DNA of 64,000 nt from a bacterium. GTDB taxonomy: Bacteria; Desulfobacterota; Deferrisomatia; Deferrisomatales; BM512. The position numbers and the translations under genes were made by a program. A model generated the notes under the pieces. The model searched no databases. It worked only from the letters and a program-made list of their open reading frames with translations, and was not told the DNA's origin. Where the stretch lies: contig SCTA01000029.1 of NCBI GenBank assembly GCA_004322275.1, positions 27,677-91,676 of the forward strand, in the 5' to 3' direction. This document shows, piece by piece, positions 25,400-35,268 of this stretch (positions are counted from its first letter, which is position 1; each line of letters begins with the position of its first letter).

Positions 25400-27304
25400 A
25401 TGGATAAGATGATCTCCGAACCTGAAACGTCCGGAGGCGTTCGCGCGCCCTCATTCCTGCTCGCGGACGAAGACAGGAAATGGACAGCCGCCCTCTCGGA
25501 GCTCCTTTCCGGGCGCGGCTTTCTGGTCGAAGTCGCCAACGACGGTTTTACCGCGCTGGAGCTCGCTAAAAACACCTTCGACGCGGTTCTGCTCGGCTCT
25601 TTCGTCAGCAAGGTGGAAAGCGACACCATCATCCGCTGCCTCCGGGACAGGGAAAAGCCGCTTGAGGCGAGAATATTTCTCCTCAGCAGCGACCCCCACT
25701 GCATAAATCCCTATATAACGTCCATGTCCGACGCGGTGATCGCCAAGGCTCCGCCGGGAGATACCTTTTCTCTCGTTGTAAAGGCCTGGGAACGCTGCGT
25801 GAACGAGGGGGCAATCCCCTCCGGCGAGGGTCTGCTGGTCTGCAGGGAAGGGTGGGAGCCCCGGGCCGACAGCAAAAAGGTGGAGGCGCTGAAGAGGAGG
25901 CTTTCCTGCGTCTACGGCGCGCTGCCGGGGATGGTTTTCGAGATCGACAACTCCGGAAAGGTCGTCTACGCGAACGACAAGGCTCTCGAAACCCTGAGGC
26001 GCCGCATCTCGGGAGTAATCGGCCTGCAGATAAACGAATGTCTGGAACTGCCGGAGGAAAGCAGGCTGGACAGGGCGCTGAATTCCGCCCGCCTCAACCC
26101 CGCTTTCCCTCCCCTTGAGTTCCCCTTCGAGCTTAGGGGAAGAATTTACAAGGTTCTGATAACGGCGCTTCCGGTCATGGAAGACGCTCACGACATAATC
26201 CTCACCATGACCGACGCGACCGAGCGCTATATCGCCAGAAGAGATTTTCTGCGCTCAAACCTCGAACTCGAACAGCTCTTTCAGGGATCCGGCGGCGCTA
26301 TCTGCGTTATCGACAACGATTGCGTAATAACCAGAGTCAATGAAAACTTCGTCGAGCTTATCGGCTATCCCCGGCAGGAGATGATAGGAGCGAAATGCTT
26401 CAACATCTTTCCCGGTCCCGACTGCGATACCGGGCTTTGCAGCATAGACATGGCCCGCAAGGGTAAGGTCGCAAAAAACAGGGAAGTGGTGAGGAAAAAT
26501 TACAGGAAGGACGACGTCGTCTGTCTGCTGACGACCTCGCCCCTTCACCATTCGGACGGTAAGTTCGCCGGAATCATCAAGGATTTTCGCGATATTACCG
26601 ACAGGAAGAAGGAGATAGCCCTGGCCGAGGCGAAATCCGTCTCGGAGCACCTGAGCCACGCATTTTCCGGTATCCGCCACGAGATCGGCAATCAGGTCAA
26701 TTCGAGCAAGATGGCCATAAACGTTCTTCGCAACAACCTCGCCTCCTTCGACGAGGCGACGGTGAAGGAATATCTTGAGAGAGCCCTCGGCGAGCTGTCG
26801 CGGGCGGAGAATCTCTTTCGCTCGCTCAAGAGCTTCGGAACCTTCGAGGTGACAAGGCCGAAGAAAGGGAATCTGAGGAGTTTCCTCACCGATTTCGGGC
26901 AGACGCTCAAAGAGGAGTGCAAATCGAAGGATATCGCCTTCACCCTCGGTATGGAGGAGGAGGTGAAGAGCTGCAATTTCGATTCGAGGGGACTGACCCA
27001 GGTTCTTTCAAACCTTTATTCCAACTCCCTCGGAGCTCTGGCGAAGCGCGAAGCGCCGCGGATAGAGCTTAAAGCCACCGCCGGAAAGGACGAGGTGATA
27101 ATCACCTTTTCCGACAACGGCGGAGGGGTATGCGGAATAGAGGAGAAGAACCTCTTCAAGCCTTTTTTCTCCACAAAGACGGGGGTTCCGGGGCTTGGAC
27201 TCGCTATTTCCAGAAAGCTGATGGCCTCCATGAATGGAACTATCGACCTCATAAGCAGCGAGGGAGAAGGAGTTACGGTACGTCTTAAACTGCCGCGAGA
27301 ATAA
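25400..27304 (+). CDS. Soluble histidine kinase with degenerate receiver and PAS domains
   Basis: This 634-aa protein starts with a receiver-like domain (about residues 15-135) that keeps the LADED acidic pair. Gly66 replaces the phospho-acceptor Asp (AVLLGSFVS), and the conserved Lys region is weak, so it is probably a pseudo-receiver. PAS-like domains follow (about 170-280 and 290-395). The transmitter has an H-box around RHEIGNQVN, N-box SNLYSNSLGAL, G1 DNGGG and G2 GVPGLGLAI. There is no membrane segment. The neighbours are the roadblock protein and an NtrC-type regulator, its likely partner. Confidence 0.87.
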   Translation: MDKMISEPETSGGVRAPSFLLADEDRKWTAALSELLSGRGFLVEVANDGFTALELAKNTFDAVLLGSFVSKVESDTIIRCLRDREKPLEARIFLLSSDPHCINPYITSMSDAVIAKAPPGDTFSLVVKAWERCVNEGAIPSGEGLLVCREGWEPRADSKKVEALKRRLSCVYGALPGMVFEIDNSGKVVYANDKALETLRRRISGVIGLQINECLELPEESRLDRALNSARLNPAFPPLEFPFELRGRIYKVLITALPVMEDAHDIILTMTDATERYIARRDFLRSNLELEQLFQGSGGAICVIDNDCVITRVNENFVELIGYPRQEMIGAKCFNIFPGPDCDTGLCSIDMARKGKVAKNREVVRKNYRKDDVVCLLTTSPLHHSDGKFAGIIKDFRDITDRKKEIALAEAKSVSEHLSHAFSGIRHEIGNQVNSSKMAINVLRNNLASFDEATVKEYLERALGELSRAENLFRSLKSFGTFEVTRPKKGNLRSFLTDFGQTLKEECKSKDIAFTLGMEEEVKSCNFDSRGLTQVLSNLYSNSLGALAKREAPRIELKATAGKDEVIITFSDNGGGVCGIEEKNLFKPFFSTKTGVPGLGLAISRKLMASMNGTIDLISSEGEGVTVRLKLPRE

Positions 27305-27395
27305 CACGATATCGACTACGGCCGCCCTCTGGGGGTGTTTAAAGTTAGGGCGCTCTGGGGGAAACTCCTCAGGGCTTTTCAGGAAGGCACGGGTA

Positions 27396-28745
27396 ATGAG
27401 AAAGTACACCATTCTCATAATCGATGACGACTCTCTCTTTTTGGCCCTGATAAAGCGCCATTTCGAGAAGAAGTACCGCGTCCTCACCGCCAAAAACTGC
27501 AAGGAAGGGCTCGCCGCCGCTTCAAACGAACGGATAGACGTAGCCTTTCTGGATCAGCAGCTTCCCGACGGCTGCGGCATAGACCTCTGCCCCAGAATTC
27601 TGGAGGCCAACGAGCAGACAAAGATAATCCTCATAACGGGTTTTCCCAACATCGAGCAGGTCGTTGATGCGGTCAAGAAGGGGGTTTTCGATTACCTCTG
27701 CAAACCCGTGGAGCTCGCCGAGCTTGAAATAAGGGTCGATCAGGCCCTTCGCGCCATCTCCCTCGAAAAGATAGAGTGCCTGCAAAAATATTCCGCCGAA
27801 GCCGAGATAAAAAGAGTCAGGGACCAGGGGGATTTCATCGGTCTCGATTCGGTCAGGGAACTCATCGGCCTCGCGGCCAGATCCGACGTCGGGGTCATGA
27901 TAACCGGCGAGACCGGTACGGGAAAGAACGTCGTCGCCAAGGCCATTCACTACCGCTCCTCCTCAGCGTCCGGCCCCTTCGTCAACTTTAATTGCGCCGC
28001 CGTCCCCGAAACCCTTATCGAATCCGAGCTTTTCGGCTACGAAAAGGGTTCCTTCACCTCCGCCGGAGCCTCTAAAAAGGGAATTTTCGAGATGGCCGAG
28101 GGGGGCACGATCTTCCTCGACGAGATCGGGGACATGCCGCTCCACCTCCAGCCCAAGCTCCTCGGCGTCCTCGACGAAAGAAAGGTAAGGAGGCTCGGAG
28201 GCGAGCGCGACAGGCAGCTCGACGTGCGCATAGTCGCCGCCACCAACGTAGACCTTAAAAAAGCCGTCGAAGAAAAGACCTTCCGCAGCGACCTTTACCA
28301 CAGGCTCAACGTCCTTTCGATCCAGCTTCCGTCTCTTCGGGAAAGAAAAGAAGAGATAGAGATTCTGGCGCTCTCCTTCCTGGGCGAGTTCTCCAAAAAC
28401 TCTTTTGCTTCCCTTGAAAACGGGGAAGGCGCCGCCTTGAGGGGATACGGATGGCCGGGCAACGTGCGCGAGCTTCGGAACGTCGTCGAACGCGCCGTAC
28501 TGGTTCAATCGGGTCCGGCCTACAGACTCTCCCCCTTTCTCGCCGCCCAGAGGAAAAAACCGGCCGTGGAGCCGGAACTTTACGAGGAAAGGGAGGAAGC
28601 CTTTCCCTCCCTCGAAGAGGTCGAGAGAAAGCACATCCGAAGGGCGCTCGAACTGAGCGGTGGAAACCTTACGCGGGCTTCGCGAGTACTAGGAATATCG
28701 CTTTCCACGATGAAGAGAAAGGCCGCCGGGTACGGCTTGCGTTAA
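27396..28745 (+). CDS. NtrC-family sigma-54 activator with variant GAFTGA loop
   Basis: This 449-aa regulator has a receiver (residues 1-120; acidic DDD pocket, Asp53 in FLDQQLP, KP), then an AAA+ domain (about 145-370) and a Fis-type helix-turn-helix (about 405-449; GGNLTRASRVLGISLSTMKRK). Walker A is GETGTGKN and Walker B is GGTIFLDEIGDM. The sigma-54 contact loop reads GSFTSA at 218-223 rather than GAFTGA. It is a natural candidate to activate the sigma-54 promoter at 23559 and to be phosphorylated by one of the kinases around it. Confidence 0.93.
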   Translation: MRKYTILIIDDDSLFLALIKRHFEKKYRVLTAKNCKEGLAAASNERIDVAFLDQQLPDGCGIDLCPRILEANEQTKIILITGFPNIEQVVDAVKKGVFDYLCKPVELAELEIRVDQALRAISLEKIECLQKYSAEAEIKRVRDQGDFIGLDSVRELIGLAARSDVGVMITGETGTGKNVVAKAIHYRSSSASGPFVNFNCAAVPETLIESELFGYEKGSFTSAGASKKGIFEMAEGGTIFLDEIGDMPLHLQPKLLGVLDERKVRRLGGERDRQLDVRIVAATNVDLKKAVEEKTFRSDLYHRLNVLSIQLPSLRERKEEIEILALSFLGEFSKNSFASLENGEGAALRGYGWPGNVRELRNVVERAVLVQSGPAYRLSPFLAAQRKKPAVEPELYEEREEAFPSLEEVERKHIRRALELSGGNLTRASRVLGISLSTMKRKAAGYGLR

Positions 28746-28771
28746 CTGTTTTAACTTTTCGGGGACGAAAA

Positions 28772-31171
28772 ATGGGCACAAGAAAAAACGGCCGGCCTCT
28801 CCTTGAGGAGATTGGCGCAAACCTCTCCTGCTGGTTCTGGCGCACCGGCGCGGGGGGGACAATAGATTACTGTTCGGAGTCGGTTTACGGGATGCTCGGC
28901 TACCGCCCCGAAGAATTGATTGGACAGCCGATAACGGCTTTTGCGGCCCCAAGCGAATGCGGCTGCCTTTTGTCCCAATTCGGCAAGGATGTTGCGGCGG
29001 GTGAGGGCAAGACCTGCTTCAACGTCATCTTCCTCAGAAAGGACGGGACCAAGGTCTCGTTCATCTGCAGGATAAACAAAATAACCGGACCCGGCGGAGA
29101 GGTCGCGGGCTTTACCGCCCTCTCCATACCTTCGAGCTATTTTTACGAGCAGCAGGCCGAGATAATCCACGCCTTTCGGGAAACGGAAACCAACGCCGAC
29201 CCGGAGTTCCTTAAGCGCCTCTACCTTCACCTCGGAATGACCGCCGGGGCCGACTACGTGCTCATAAGCGAAAGAGACTGGACCCGCGACGCGACGATGA
29301 AATCCCTCCTCGTGGACCTGGAGGAGAAAAAATTCATTGAAAACACGTCACCCTTGCCGAAATTCCCGTGTGAGCAGGTGCTTGCGGGGAAGATGTGCGG
29401 TTTCGAGTGCGGGGTTATGGATAGCTTCAACATAGAGCCGCTCCGGGTTCTGGTGAGGAACAATTCGTACATCGGCGTGGCGCTGAAGGATTTTGAAGGG
29501 AAGGTGGTCGGCATCCTCGCCTTTTTCTTCGGCAATCCCCTGAAAAAATCCCCCGCGGCGCGGTTGATTCTGGATTTTTTCGCCGAAAGGATCGTTTTCG
29601 GCATAGAGCGCAAGCGTTCTGCAATGGCTCTGGGGCAAAGCGAAGTCAAATACAGGAAGCTCTTCGAGATGGCCCCCATGGGGATAGTGGCTATCGACTC
29701 GCGGGGAGCGATTGTCGAGGCCAACAAACACGCTCTCGACATAATAGGTGCGAACGGGATAGCCACCGTGCTGTCCAGCTACATCGGCGAGATATTCTTC
29801 ACCCCCGGCACAGACAGCCGCCTTCTCACCGTAAATAGCGATGCGAGCGTAAAATTCAAAAAAGAGAGAGTGGAATTCAGGATACGAAGATTTGACGGAG
29901 AGACCATCCCCGTCGAGTCCATCGGGGCCTTTTCACAGGGGGATATCAGCCTTTTGCTCTTTCAGGACATCTCCGAGCGCAAAAGGGTTGAGGAGGAGCG
30001 CATTGACATGGAGGCGCGCCTCGCCCAGATGCAGAAGATGGAGGCCCTGGGGACGATGGCCGGAGGCGTCGCCCACGATTTCAACAATTTCCTGATGACG
30101 ATCTCCGGCTTTACGGAGATGACCCTTAAAAACCAGTCCCCCGGAACGGTAAACCACGAAAACCTCTCTTACGTCCTCGAAGCCTCCCGGAAGGCCAGAG
30201 ACGTGGTCAAGCAGATACTTCTCTTCACAAGGAGGATAAGCGCGCCGAAGACCCCGATCGACATGGCGAATCTTATCCGCCAGACCCTCAAGCTGGTTCG
30301 GGCCTCGATGCCTTCGACCATAGAGATAATCGAGGACCTGGCCAAAGACGGAGAATGCGTCGTCTTCGCCGAACCTTTTCAGATCGACCAGATATTCATG
30401 AACATCTGCGCCAACGCGCGCGACGCCATGGGCGAAGTGGACGGGATGCTCCTGGTGAAGGTCGGGCTGACCCGCGTCGAGGGGCAAAAGGCAAAAACGC
30501 TGAATCTGCCCGAGGGGAGCTACGTCAAGCTGATGATACGCGACACCGGGTGCGGGATGTCCGCCGACACCGTGGCGAGGATTTTCGAGCCCTATTACAC
30601 CACCAAGGAGGTGGGAAAGGGGAGCGGCCTCGGTCTGGCAGTGGTGCACGGAGTGGTCAAGACCCTGAGCGGCGGGATAATGGTCCAAAGCGAACCGGGG
30701 CAGGGGACGACCTTCTCCATTTACCTGCCCTACTACGAAGTCGGCAGGTTCGACTCCTCCGGGGCCGAGGAAAAAGCTTCCCACCGAACCCACTCCGTGA
30801 TGTTCGTGGACGACGACGCCGCGATAGCCAAACTGGGGGAACAGATGCTCGCGAGCTGGGGCTACAGGGTTTCCTCCTTTACCGGCAGCGTCGCCGCGCT
30901 CGAAACCTTCCGGGCGACCCCGGACAGCTTCGATCTCGTGATAACCGATCTTACGATGCCCTCCCTCACCGGCAAGGAGCTTTTGAAAAACATCCTCGAT
31001 ACGCGGCCCGGCGCGAAAGTGATACTTTGCACCGGCTACAGCGACATAATGGATATCGAGCAGGCCGGAGTGCTCGGGGCGAAGGCTTTTCTCCTTAAGC
31101 CGATAGACTGGGATAACCTCTCCAGACTGATAGAGGAAATTCTCTCGGACACGCCGAAAAACCACTTTTGA
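28772..31171 (+). CDS. Hybrid histidine kinase, PAS-GAF-PAS-HK-REC
   Basis: This 799-aa cytoplasmic kinase has a PAS domain (about residues 12-125), a GAF-like region (about 145-285) with several Cys residues (FPCEQVLAGKMCGFECGV), and a second PAS (about 290-405). The transmitter has H-box His435 in [21 protein letters not shown] and GSGLGLAVVHG. The C-terminal receiver has phospho-acceptor Asp726 in ITDLTMP. The ATG at 28772 follows GGGGA. Longer upstream reading would run into the NtrC-type gene. The Cys cluster in the GAF-like region could hold a redox or metal cofactor. Confidence 0.9.
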   Translation: MGTRKNGRPLLEEIGANLSCWFWRTGAGGTIDYCSESVYGMLGYRPEELIGQPITAFAAPSECGCLLSQFGKDVAAGEGKTCFNVIFLRKDGTKVSFICRINKITGPGGEVAGFTALSIPSSYFYEQQAEIIHAFRETETNADPEFLKRLYLHLGMTAGADYVLISERDWTRDATMKSLLVDLEEKKFIENTSPLPKFPCEQVLAGKMCGFECGVMDSFNIEPLRVLVRNNSYIGVALKDFEGKVVGILAFFFGNPLKKSPAARLILDFFAERIVFGIERKRSAMALGQSEVKYRKLFEMAPMGIVAIDSRGAIVEANKHALDIIGANGIATVLSSYIGEIFFTPGTDSRLLTVNSDASVKFKKERVEFRIRRFDGETIPVESIGAFSQGDISLLLFQDISERKRVEEERIDMEARLAQMQKMEALGTMAGGVAHDFNNFLMTISGFTEMTLKNQSPGTVNHENLSYVLEASRKARDVVKQILLFTRRISAPKTPIDMANLIRQTLKLVRASMPSTIEIIEDLAKDGECVVFAEPFQIDQIFMNICANARDAMGEVDGMLLVKVGLTRVEGQKAKTLNLPEGSYVKLMIRDTGCGMSADTVARIFEPYYTTKEVGKGSGLGLAVVHGVVKTLSGGIMVQSEPGQGTTFSIYLPYYEVGRFDSSGAEEKASHRTHSVMFVDDDAAIAKLGEQMLASWGYRVSSFTGSVAALETFRATPDSFDLVITDLTMPSLTGKELLKNILDTRPGAKVILCTGYSDIMDIEQAGVLGAKAFLLKPIDWDNLSRLIEEILSDTPKNHF

Positions 31172-31301
31172 CGGATTCATTTCATTGAATACCTGCCGCG
31201 GGAGTTAACCGAGATCCATGCTTTAAATCTATTTCTTTATCGGTAAGACAAAATCCGCGCGGAGCGGTAAACACTATTCCAGGGGGAGGCGGAAGAATTT
31301 G

Positions 31302-34112
31302 ATGATAGCGGCGCCGCGTACAGAGGTACTGGTTGTTGACGGCAACGACTCCAATGCAGTGCATCTTAGCGAGATGCTTTCAAAAAAAGGATACAGGGCG
31401 CACCGGGCCGCTTCCCTTACGGCGGCCAATAAAATCATGGATGGCGCGGGCGCCGGCCTTGTCATATTGCTTGATGCCGGCATGGCGGCGGCGTCCGGCC
31501 GGGAGGCCGCGAAAAAGCTCAGGACCGGGCGTTGCCCGGGGAGATTCCCGGTAATCCTGATGGGGGCCGTAAACGAGTTTTCGGAGCTTTTAGGCTGGTT
31601 TGAGGCCGGAACGGTCGATTTTATCCGCAAGCCCGTGGTCAAGGGCGAATTGTGCGCCAGAATAGAAGTAACGGCCGCTTTGAAGAAAACCCAGGCCGAA
31701 CTGGGCAAGCTTCTTGCGATCTCCGAAGTGCGGAACCTCTCCCACAGCAAGAAGGTGGAGGAGGTTCTGTATTTCATCGCCCAGGCGAAGCTTAGCGAGA
31801 GCGGCGAAGAGTTTCTCGGCAAGCTGGTCGCCTTTCTCTGCTCCTGTCTTAACGTGGACTTCGCCTTCGTAAGCGAGCTTTCTCCCGACTCCAGAAAGGC
31901 GAAGGTCGTCGCCATGTGGGCCGAGGGAAGACCAGTGGGGCCGATGGAATACGATCTCGCGGGCACTCCCTGCGAGGAGGTAGTCGGAAAGGCAACCTGC
32001 GTCTATAAGAGCAGGGTCGCCGACGCTTTCCCGGAGGACGTTCTCCTGCGGGAAATGGGTATCGAATCCTACGTAGGCGTCCCAACCTTCGACTCAAAGG
32101 GAAATCCCCTGGGGCTCGTCGCGGTTATGGCGAAAAGCGAACTGGACGACACCACCCTCATAGAAAACGTGCTTCAGATAGTGGCCTTCCGCACCGCCCA
32201 CGAGGTCGAGTACCAGAGGGCGCAAAGCGAGATTCTGGGAGAGAGAAATTTTTCCCTGGCCCTGCTCTCCTGCCTTCCCGGCGTCTCCTGCGTCTTCGAT
32301 GAAAACGGCAAGCCGGTCTTCTGGAACCGCAACATGGAAGAGGTGTTCGGAACCAGATGGCTTTTGAACGGCGAAGAGAGCTTCGGCGAGAGCCTGGTGG
32401 CGAAAAAGGACAGCGATACAGCGAAAAAGGAGCTTGCAAGGGTCTGGAGCGAGGGCGAAGGGTCGGTGGAAATTCACCTCATCGACAAGAATGGAGTCGA
32501 AACCCCCCACCTCGTTTCCGCCACCCGCATCGACCACGAACAAAAAGGGTTCATACTCTGCGTGGGTTTCGACATATCGAGACAAAAGCACACCGAGAGC
32601 GCCCTCCGAAAGCTGGCCCAGGCCATAGAGCAGGCCAAGGAGGCGGTCATAATCACTTCACCCGCCGGGGACGTGCAGTTCGTCAATCCGGCCTACGAGC
32701 AGATGACGGGCCGTTCCTTCCAGGAGGCGACGAACGCCAACCTCAAAGACCTGGGCTGCTCTTCCAGCCAGGGTGAAATCATCGGCGAAATTTTAAAGAG
32801 CGCGTGCGAGTCGGACACCTGGCACGGGAAGCTCTCCTGCCGCTCGGCCCTGAGACGCGAATTCACGGTTGAGGCGACCTTTTCGGCGGTGCGCGACGAG
32901 TCGGGCGCCGTGGTCAATTTCGTCTCCATACAGCGGGACATTTCAAAGGAGGAGGAGCTTCTCGCCCGGCTTGCCATAGCCCAGAGGATGGAGGCGATAG
33001 GGACTCTCGCGGGCGGAATAGCCCACGATTTCAACAACATCCTTACCGCCGTAATCGGCTACACCCAGCTTTCAACTATGGAGTCGAAGGATAACGAGCG
33101 GCTGAAATCCTACCTCGGCGAGGTGCTGAAGGCCGGAGAGAGAGCCAAGGAGCTTGTGAGGCAGATATTGTCTTTTTCGCGGCAGGCTCCCGATGAAAAG
33201 AAACTCCTCAACATGAGGCCTCTGGTGGGCGAAGTCCTGAAGTTGATTCGCGCCTCCCTTCCGGCTTCGATAGCGATAAAAACGCAGAACGAATCCCGCT
33301 CGGCGGTTATGGCCGACCCGACCAAGATACATCAGGTGCTGATGAACCTGTGCACCAACGCCGGCCTCGCGATGAAGGACGGCGGCGAGCTTTACGTCGA
33401 GCTTTCCGACGTCGAGGTCGATCGGAAGATGGCTTCGGCCATACCCAACCTCGGTGAGGGGAGCTTTGTCCGACTCATAGTGAGAGACACCGGCCACGGT
33501 ATCCCGCCGAACGTAATCGACAGGATTTTCGAGCCGTTTTTCACTACGAGGCCGCAGGGGGAGGGGACTGGGATGGGGCTCTCGGTCGTACATGGCATAG
33601 TCAGAGGCCACGGAGGGGCTATCTACGTCGAAAGCGAAGCCGGAAAGGGAACCGCCTTCCACGTCTACTTTCCGCGCTTCGACAAACAGCAGGCTCCGGA
33701 CAATCAGGCCGACTTCATTCTACCCATCGGCGCTGAACGGATACTCTTCATCGACGATGAAAAGCCCGTTATCGAACTGGCCAGGCATCTCATCGGAAAG
33801 CTCGGCTACACCGTAGTTACCTGCCAGTCCCCGGTAAACGCCCTTAAAATATTCGCGGATGAGCCGGAATCCTTCGATCTGGTTATAACCGACCTGACGA
33901 TGCCGGTGATGAACGGGGACGAACTGGCAAGGCGTCTGCTGGAGTTCAGAGAAAATATCCCCATTCTCCTCTCCACCGGCTACGCCTCGGGGGATTGCGA
34001 GGATATCCTCCTGAGACCCGGAATAAGCGGCCTCATTCCCAAGCCGCTGATATTGAACGACCTGGCGGTAAAGATTCGCAGCGCGCTCGATTCGGCGAAA
34101 GACTCCTCCTGA
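31302..34112 (+). CDS. Hybrid histidine kinase, REC-GAF-PAS-PAS-HK-REC
   Basis: This is a 936-aa kinase without membrane segments. It has an N-terminal receiver (about residues 8-125; LLDAGMA holds the Asp) and a GAF domain (about 140-300) with GVPTFDSKGNPLGLVAV. Two PAS domains lie at about 310-430 and 440-550. The H-box His575 is in GGIAHDFNN, with G2 box EGTGMGLSVVHG. A C-terminal receiver (about 810-930) carries IDDEKP, ITDLTMP and PKP. The ATG at 31302 is preferred over TTG 31299, with GGAAG upstream. It is the last gene of the signalling island, and receivers at both ends suggest a phosphorelay hub. Confidence 0.9.
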   Translation: MIAAPRTEVLVVDGNDSNAVHLSEMLSKKGYRAHRAASLTAANKIMDGAGAGLVILLDAGMAAASGREAAKKLRTGRCPGRFPVILMGAVNEFSELLGWFEAGTVDFIRKPVVKGELCARIEVTAALKKTQAELGKLLAISEVRNLSHSKKVEEVLYFIAQAKLSESGEEFLGKLVAFLCSCLNVDFAFVSELSPDSRKAKVVAMWAEGRPVGPMEYDLAGTPCEEVVGKATCVYKSRVADAFPEDVLLREMGIESYVGVPTFDSKGNPLGLVAVMAKSELDDTTLIENVLQIVAFRTAHEVEYQRAQSEILGERNFSLALLSCLPGVSCVFDENGKPVFWNRNMEEVFGTRWLLNGEESFGESLVAKKDSDTAKKELARVWSEGEGSVEIHLIDKNGVETPHLVSATRIDHEQKGFILCVGFDISRQKHTESALRKLAQAIEQAKEAVIITSPAGDVQFVNPAYEQMTGRSFQEATNANLKDLGCSSSQGEIIGEILKSACESDTWHGKLSCRSALRREFTVEATFSAVRDESGAVVNFVSIQRDISKEEELLARLAIAQRMEAIGTLAGGIAHDFNNILTAVIGYTQLSTMESKDNERLKSYLGEVLKAGERAKELVRQILSFSRQAPDEKKLLNMRPLVGEVLKLIRASLPASIAIKTQNESRSAVMADPTKIHQVLMNLCTNAGLAMKDGGELYVELSDVEVDRKMASAIPNLGEGSFVRLIVRDTGHGIPPNVIDRIFEPFFTTRPQGEGTGMGLSVVHGIVRGHGGAIYVESEAGKGTAFHVYFPRFDKQQAPDNQADFILPIGAERILFIDDEKPVIELARHLIGKLGYTVVTCQSPVNALKIFADEPESFDLVITDLTMPVMNGDELARRLLEFRENIPILLSTGYASGDCEDILLRPGISGLIPKPLILNDLAVKIRSALDSAKDSS

Positions 34113-34342
34113 GTCCGCCGGAACCTGTTTTATGTGCGAATATTTCATCAGGCGGGTTTTTTGGTCTCTCCGCCGATTGTTTATCCTTTTATCCTGTGAT
34201 AAATTCACGAACCTGTATCTGGCGGTCTGTGCGGAGCCTCTACGTGCCCGCGCCCGCCTTTGTTTGTCTTGTTGCTTTCGCTTACATTGCACCGGCAGGC
34301 TTCATTTTTCATAAAGGGCACCGGGCGTTAAAGGAGTCACGC

Positions 34343-34942
34343 TTGAAAAGGAAAATATCCGGCGCTGCCCTTGTCTTTTCATTCCTTTTTCTCCTTCCCC
34401 TGACGACATACGCAAAACAAAAGACCGATATGAGGCCCGATTACGTCGATCTGAACCTCTTTATCGGGATGGAACAGCTCGACTCCGCCGATTGGTCCCC
34501 CAATGACAGAATGTCGAAGATAGGCGCGGATATAACTTTCGTTCCCTCCTACTTCCTCGCCGATCTGGTGGCGTCGCTCTTCTACTCGACCGATTCGGGC
34601 ACCAAAGACGGCCTCGACATGAAGACGACCCTTCTCGAAGGGCAGCTGGGGCTCAAAAAGAACTACGTCATCGACGCTTATCCCGAGATAACACCTTCCC
34701 TTTCGGGCGGACTCGCCCTGGTGACCTACACCAACGACTTTGAATCCGCCACCGACGGCTCCGGCACGGGCATCGGCGTCTTCGCCGGCGCGGGGGTGGT
34801 CTACACGTACAATGAGAAGGTGAACCTCGGTGTAGACCTTCGGTGTTCCTACGTCCCGGTCTTCGACGGCGACGAATACGTAAACGCCGGCGGCATTACC
34901 GGCGGCCTTCTTCTCGGCTACCGCTGGTCCAGCGGCTGGTGA
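34343..34942 (+). CDS. Outer-membrane beta-barrel protein
   Basis: This 199-aa exported protein has a signal peptide (MKRKISGAALVFSFLFLLPL, cleaved after TYA). Alternating amphipathic strands with aromatic girdles follow (YVDLNLFIGMEQL, GVFAGAGVVYTY), and the C-terminus is LLLGYRWSSGW, consistent with an eight-stranded barrel. The start is TTG at 34343 with AAGGAG seven bases upstream. It lies 230 bases after the last kinase and may be a separate transcript. Function unknown. Confidence 0.8.
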   Translation: MKRKISGAALVFSFLFLLPLTTYAKQKTDMRPDYVDLNLFIGMEQLDSADWSPNDRMSKIGADITFVPSYFLADLVASLFYSTDSGTKDGLDMKTTLLEGQLGLKKNYVIDAYPEITPSLSGGLALVTYTNDFESATDGSGTGIGVFAGAGVVYTYNEKVNLGVDLRCSYVPVFDGDEYVNAGGITGGLLLGYRWSSGW

Positions 34943-35268
34943 GGTTTTTCAGGAATCACAACGTGTAGTTAAGGAGTTCCCCACCCCTGCGTGCCCAGCC
35001 AACTCCGGCCTCCCGCTCTTCGGAAAAATGGACGCGAAGCGCCGGAATCGCGCCTTTCACGACGCTTCCACCTCTTTTTTCAGCCGAAGAAAATATATTT
35101 CCAGTAAAGCCATAAAAGCGTAGCCGTAGCGGCGGGATGGGGGAGTTCCGGGAGCGGTGAGCCAATTGTTGGCGTATTATAGTTAAAGGATTGTTTATCC
35201 GAAGGCTGTTTAAATTGGCGCAAGCCCCGTTTTCATGCATGGATTGCCCGCTTGAAGGAGGATATCCA
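34943..35268. other. Gene-free interval before the HMA protein
   Basis: I find no gene here. Antisense reading frames lack a ribosome-binding site. GGAGTTCC appears twice (near 34975 and 35149) and CCAA-ttg-TTGG forms a small dyad near 35163, beside a possible TATTAT -10 element. Confidence 0.35.

Noticed and set aside
29933..31180. 415-codon antisense frame over a hybrid kinase
   Set aside because: No recognisable domain; the sense kinase is complete.
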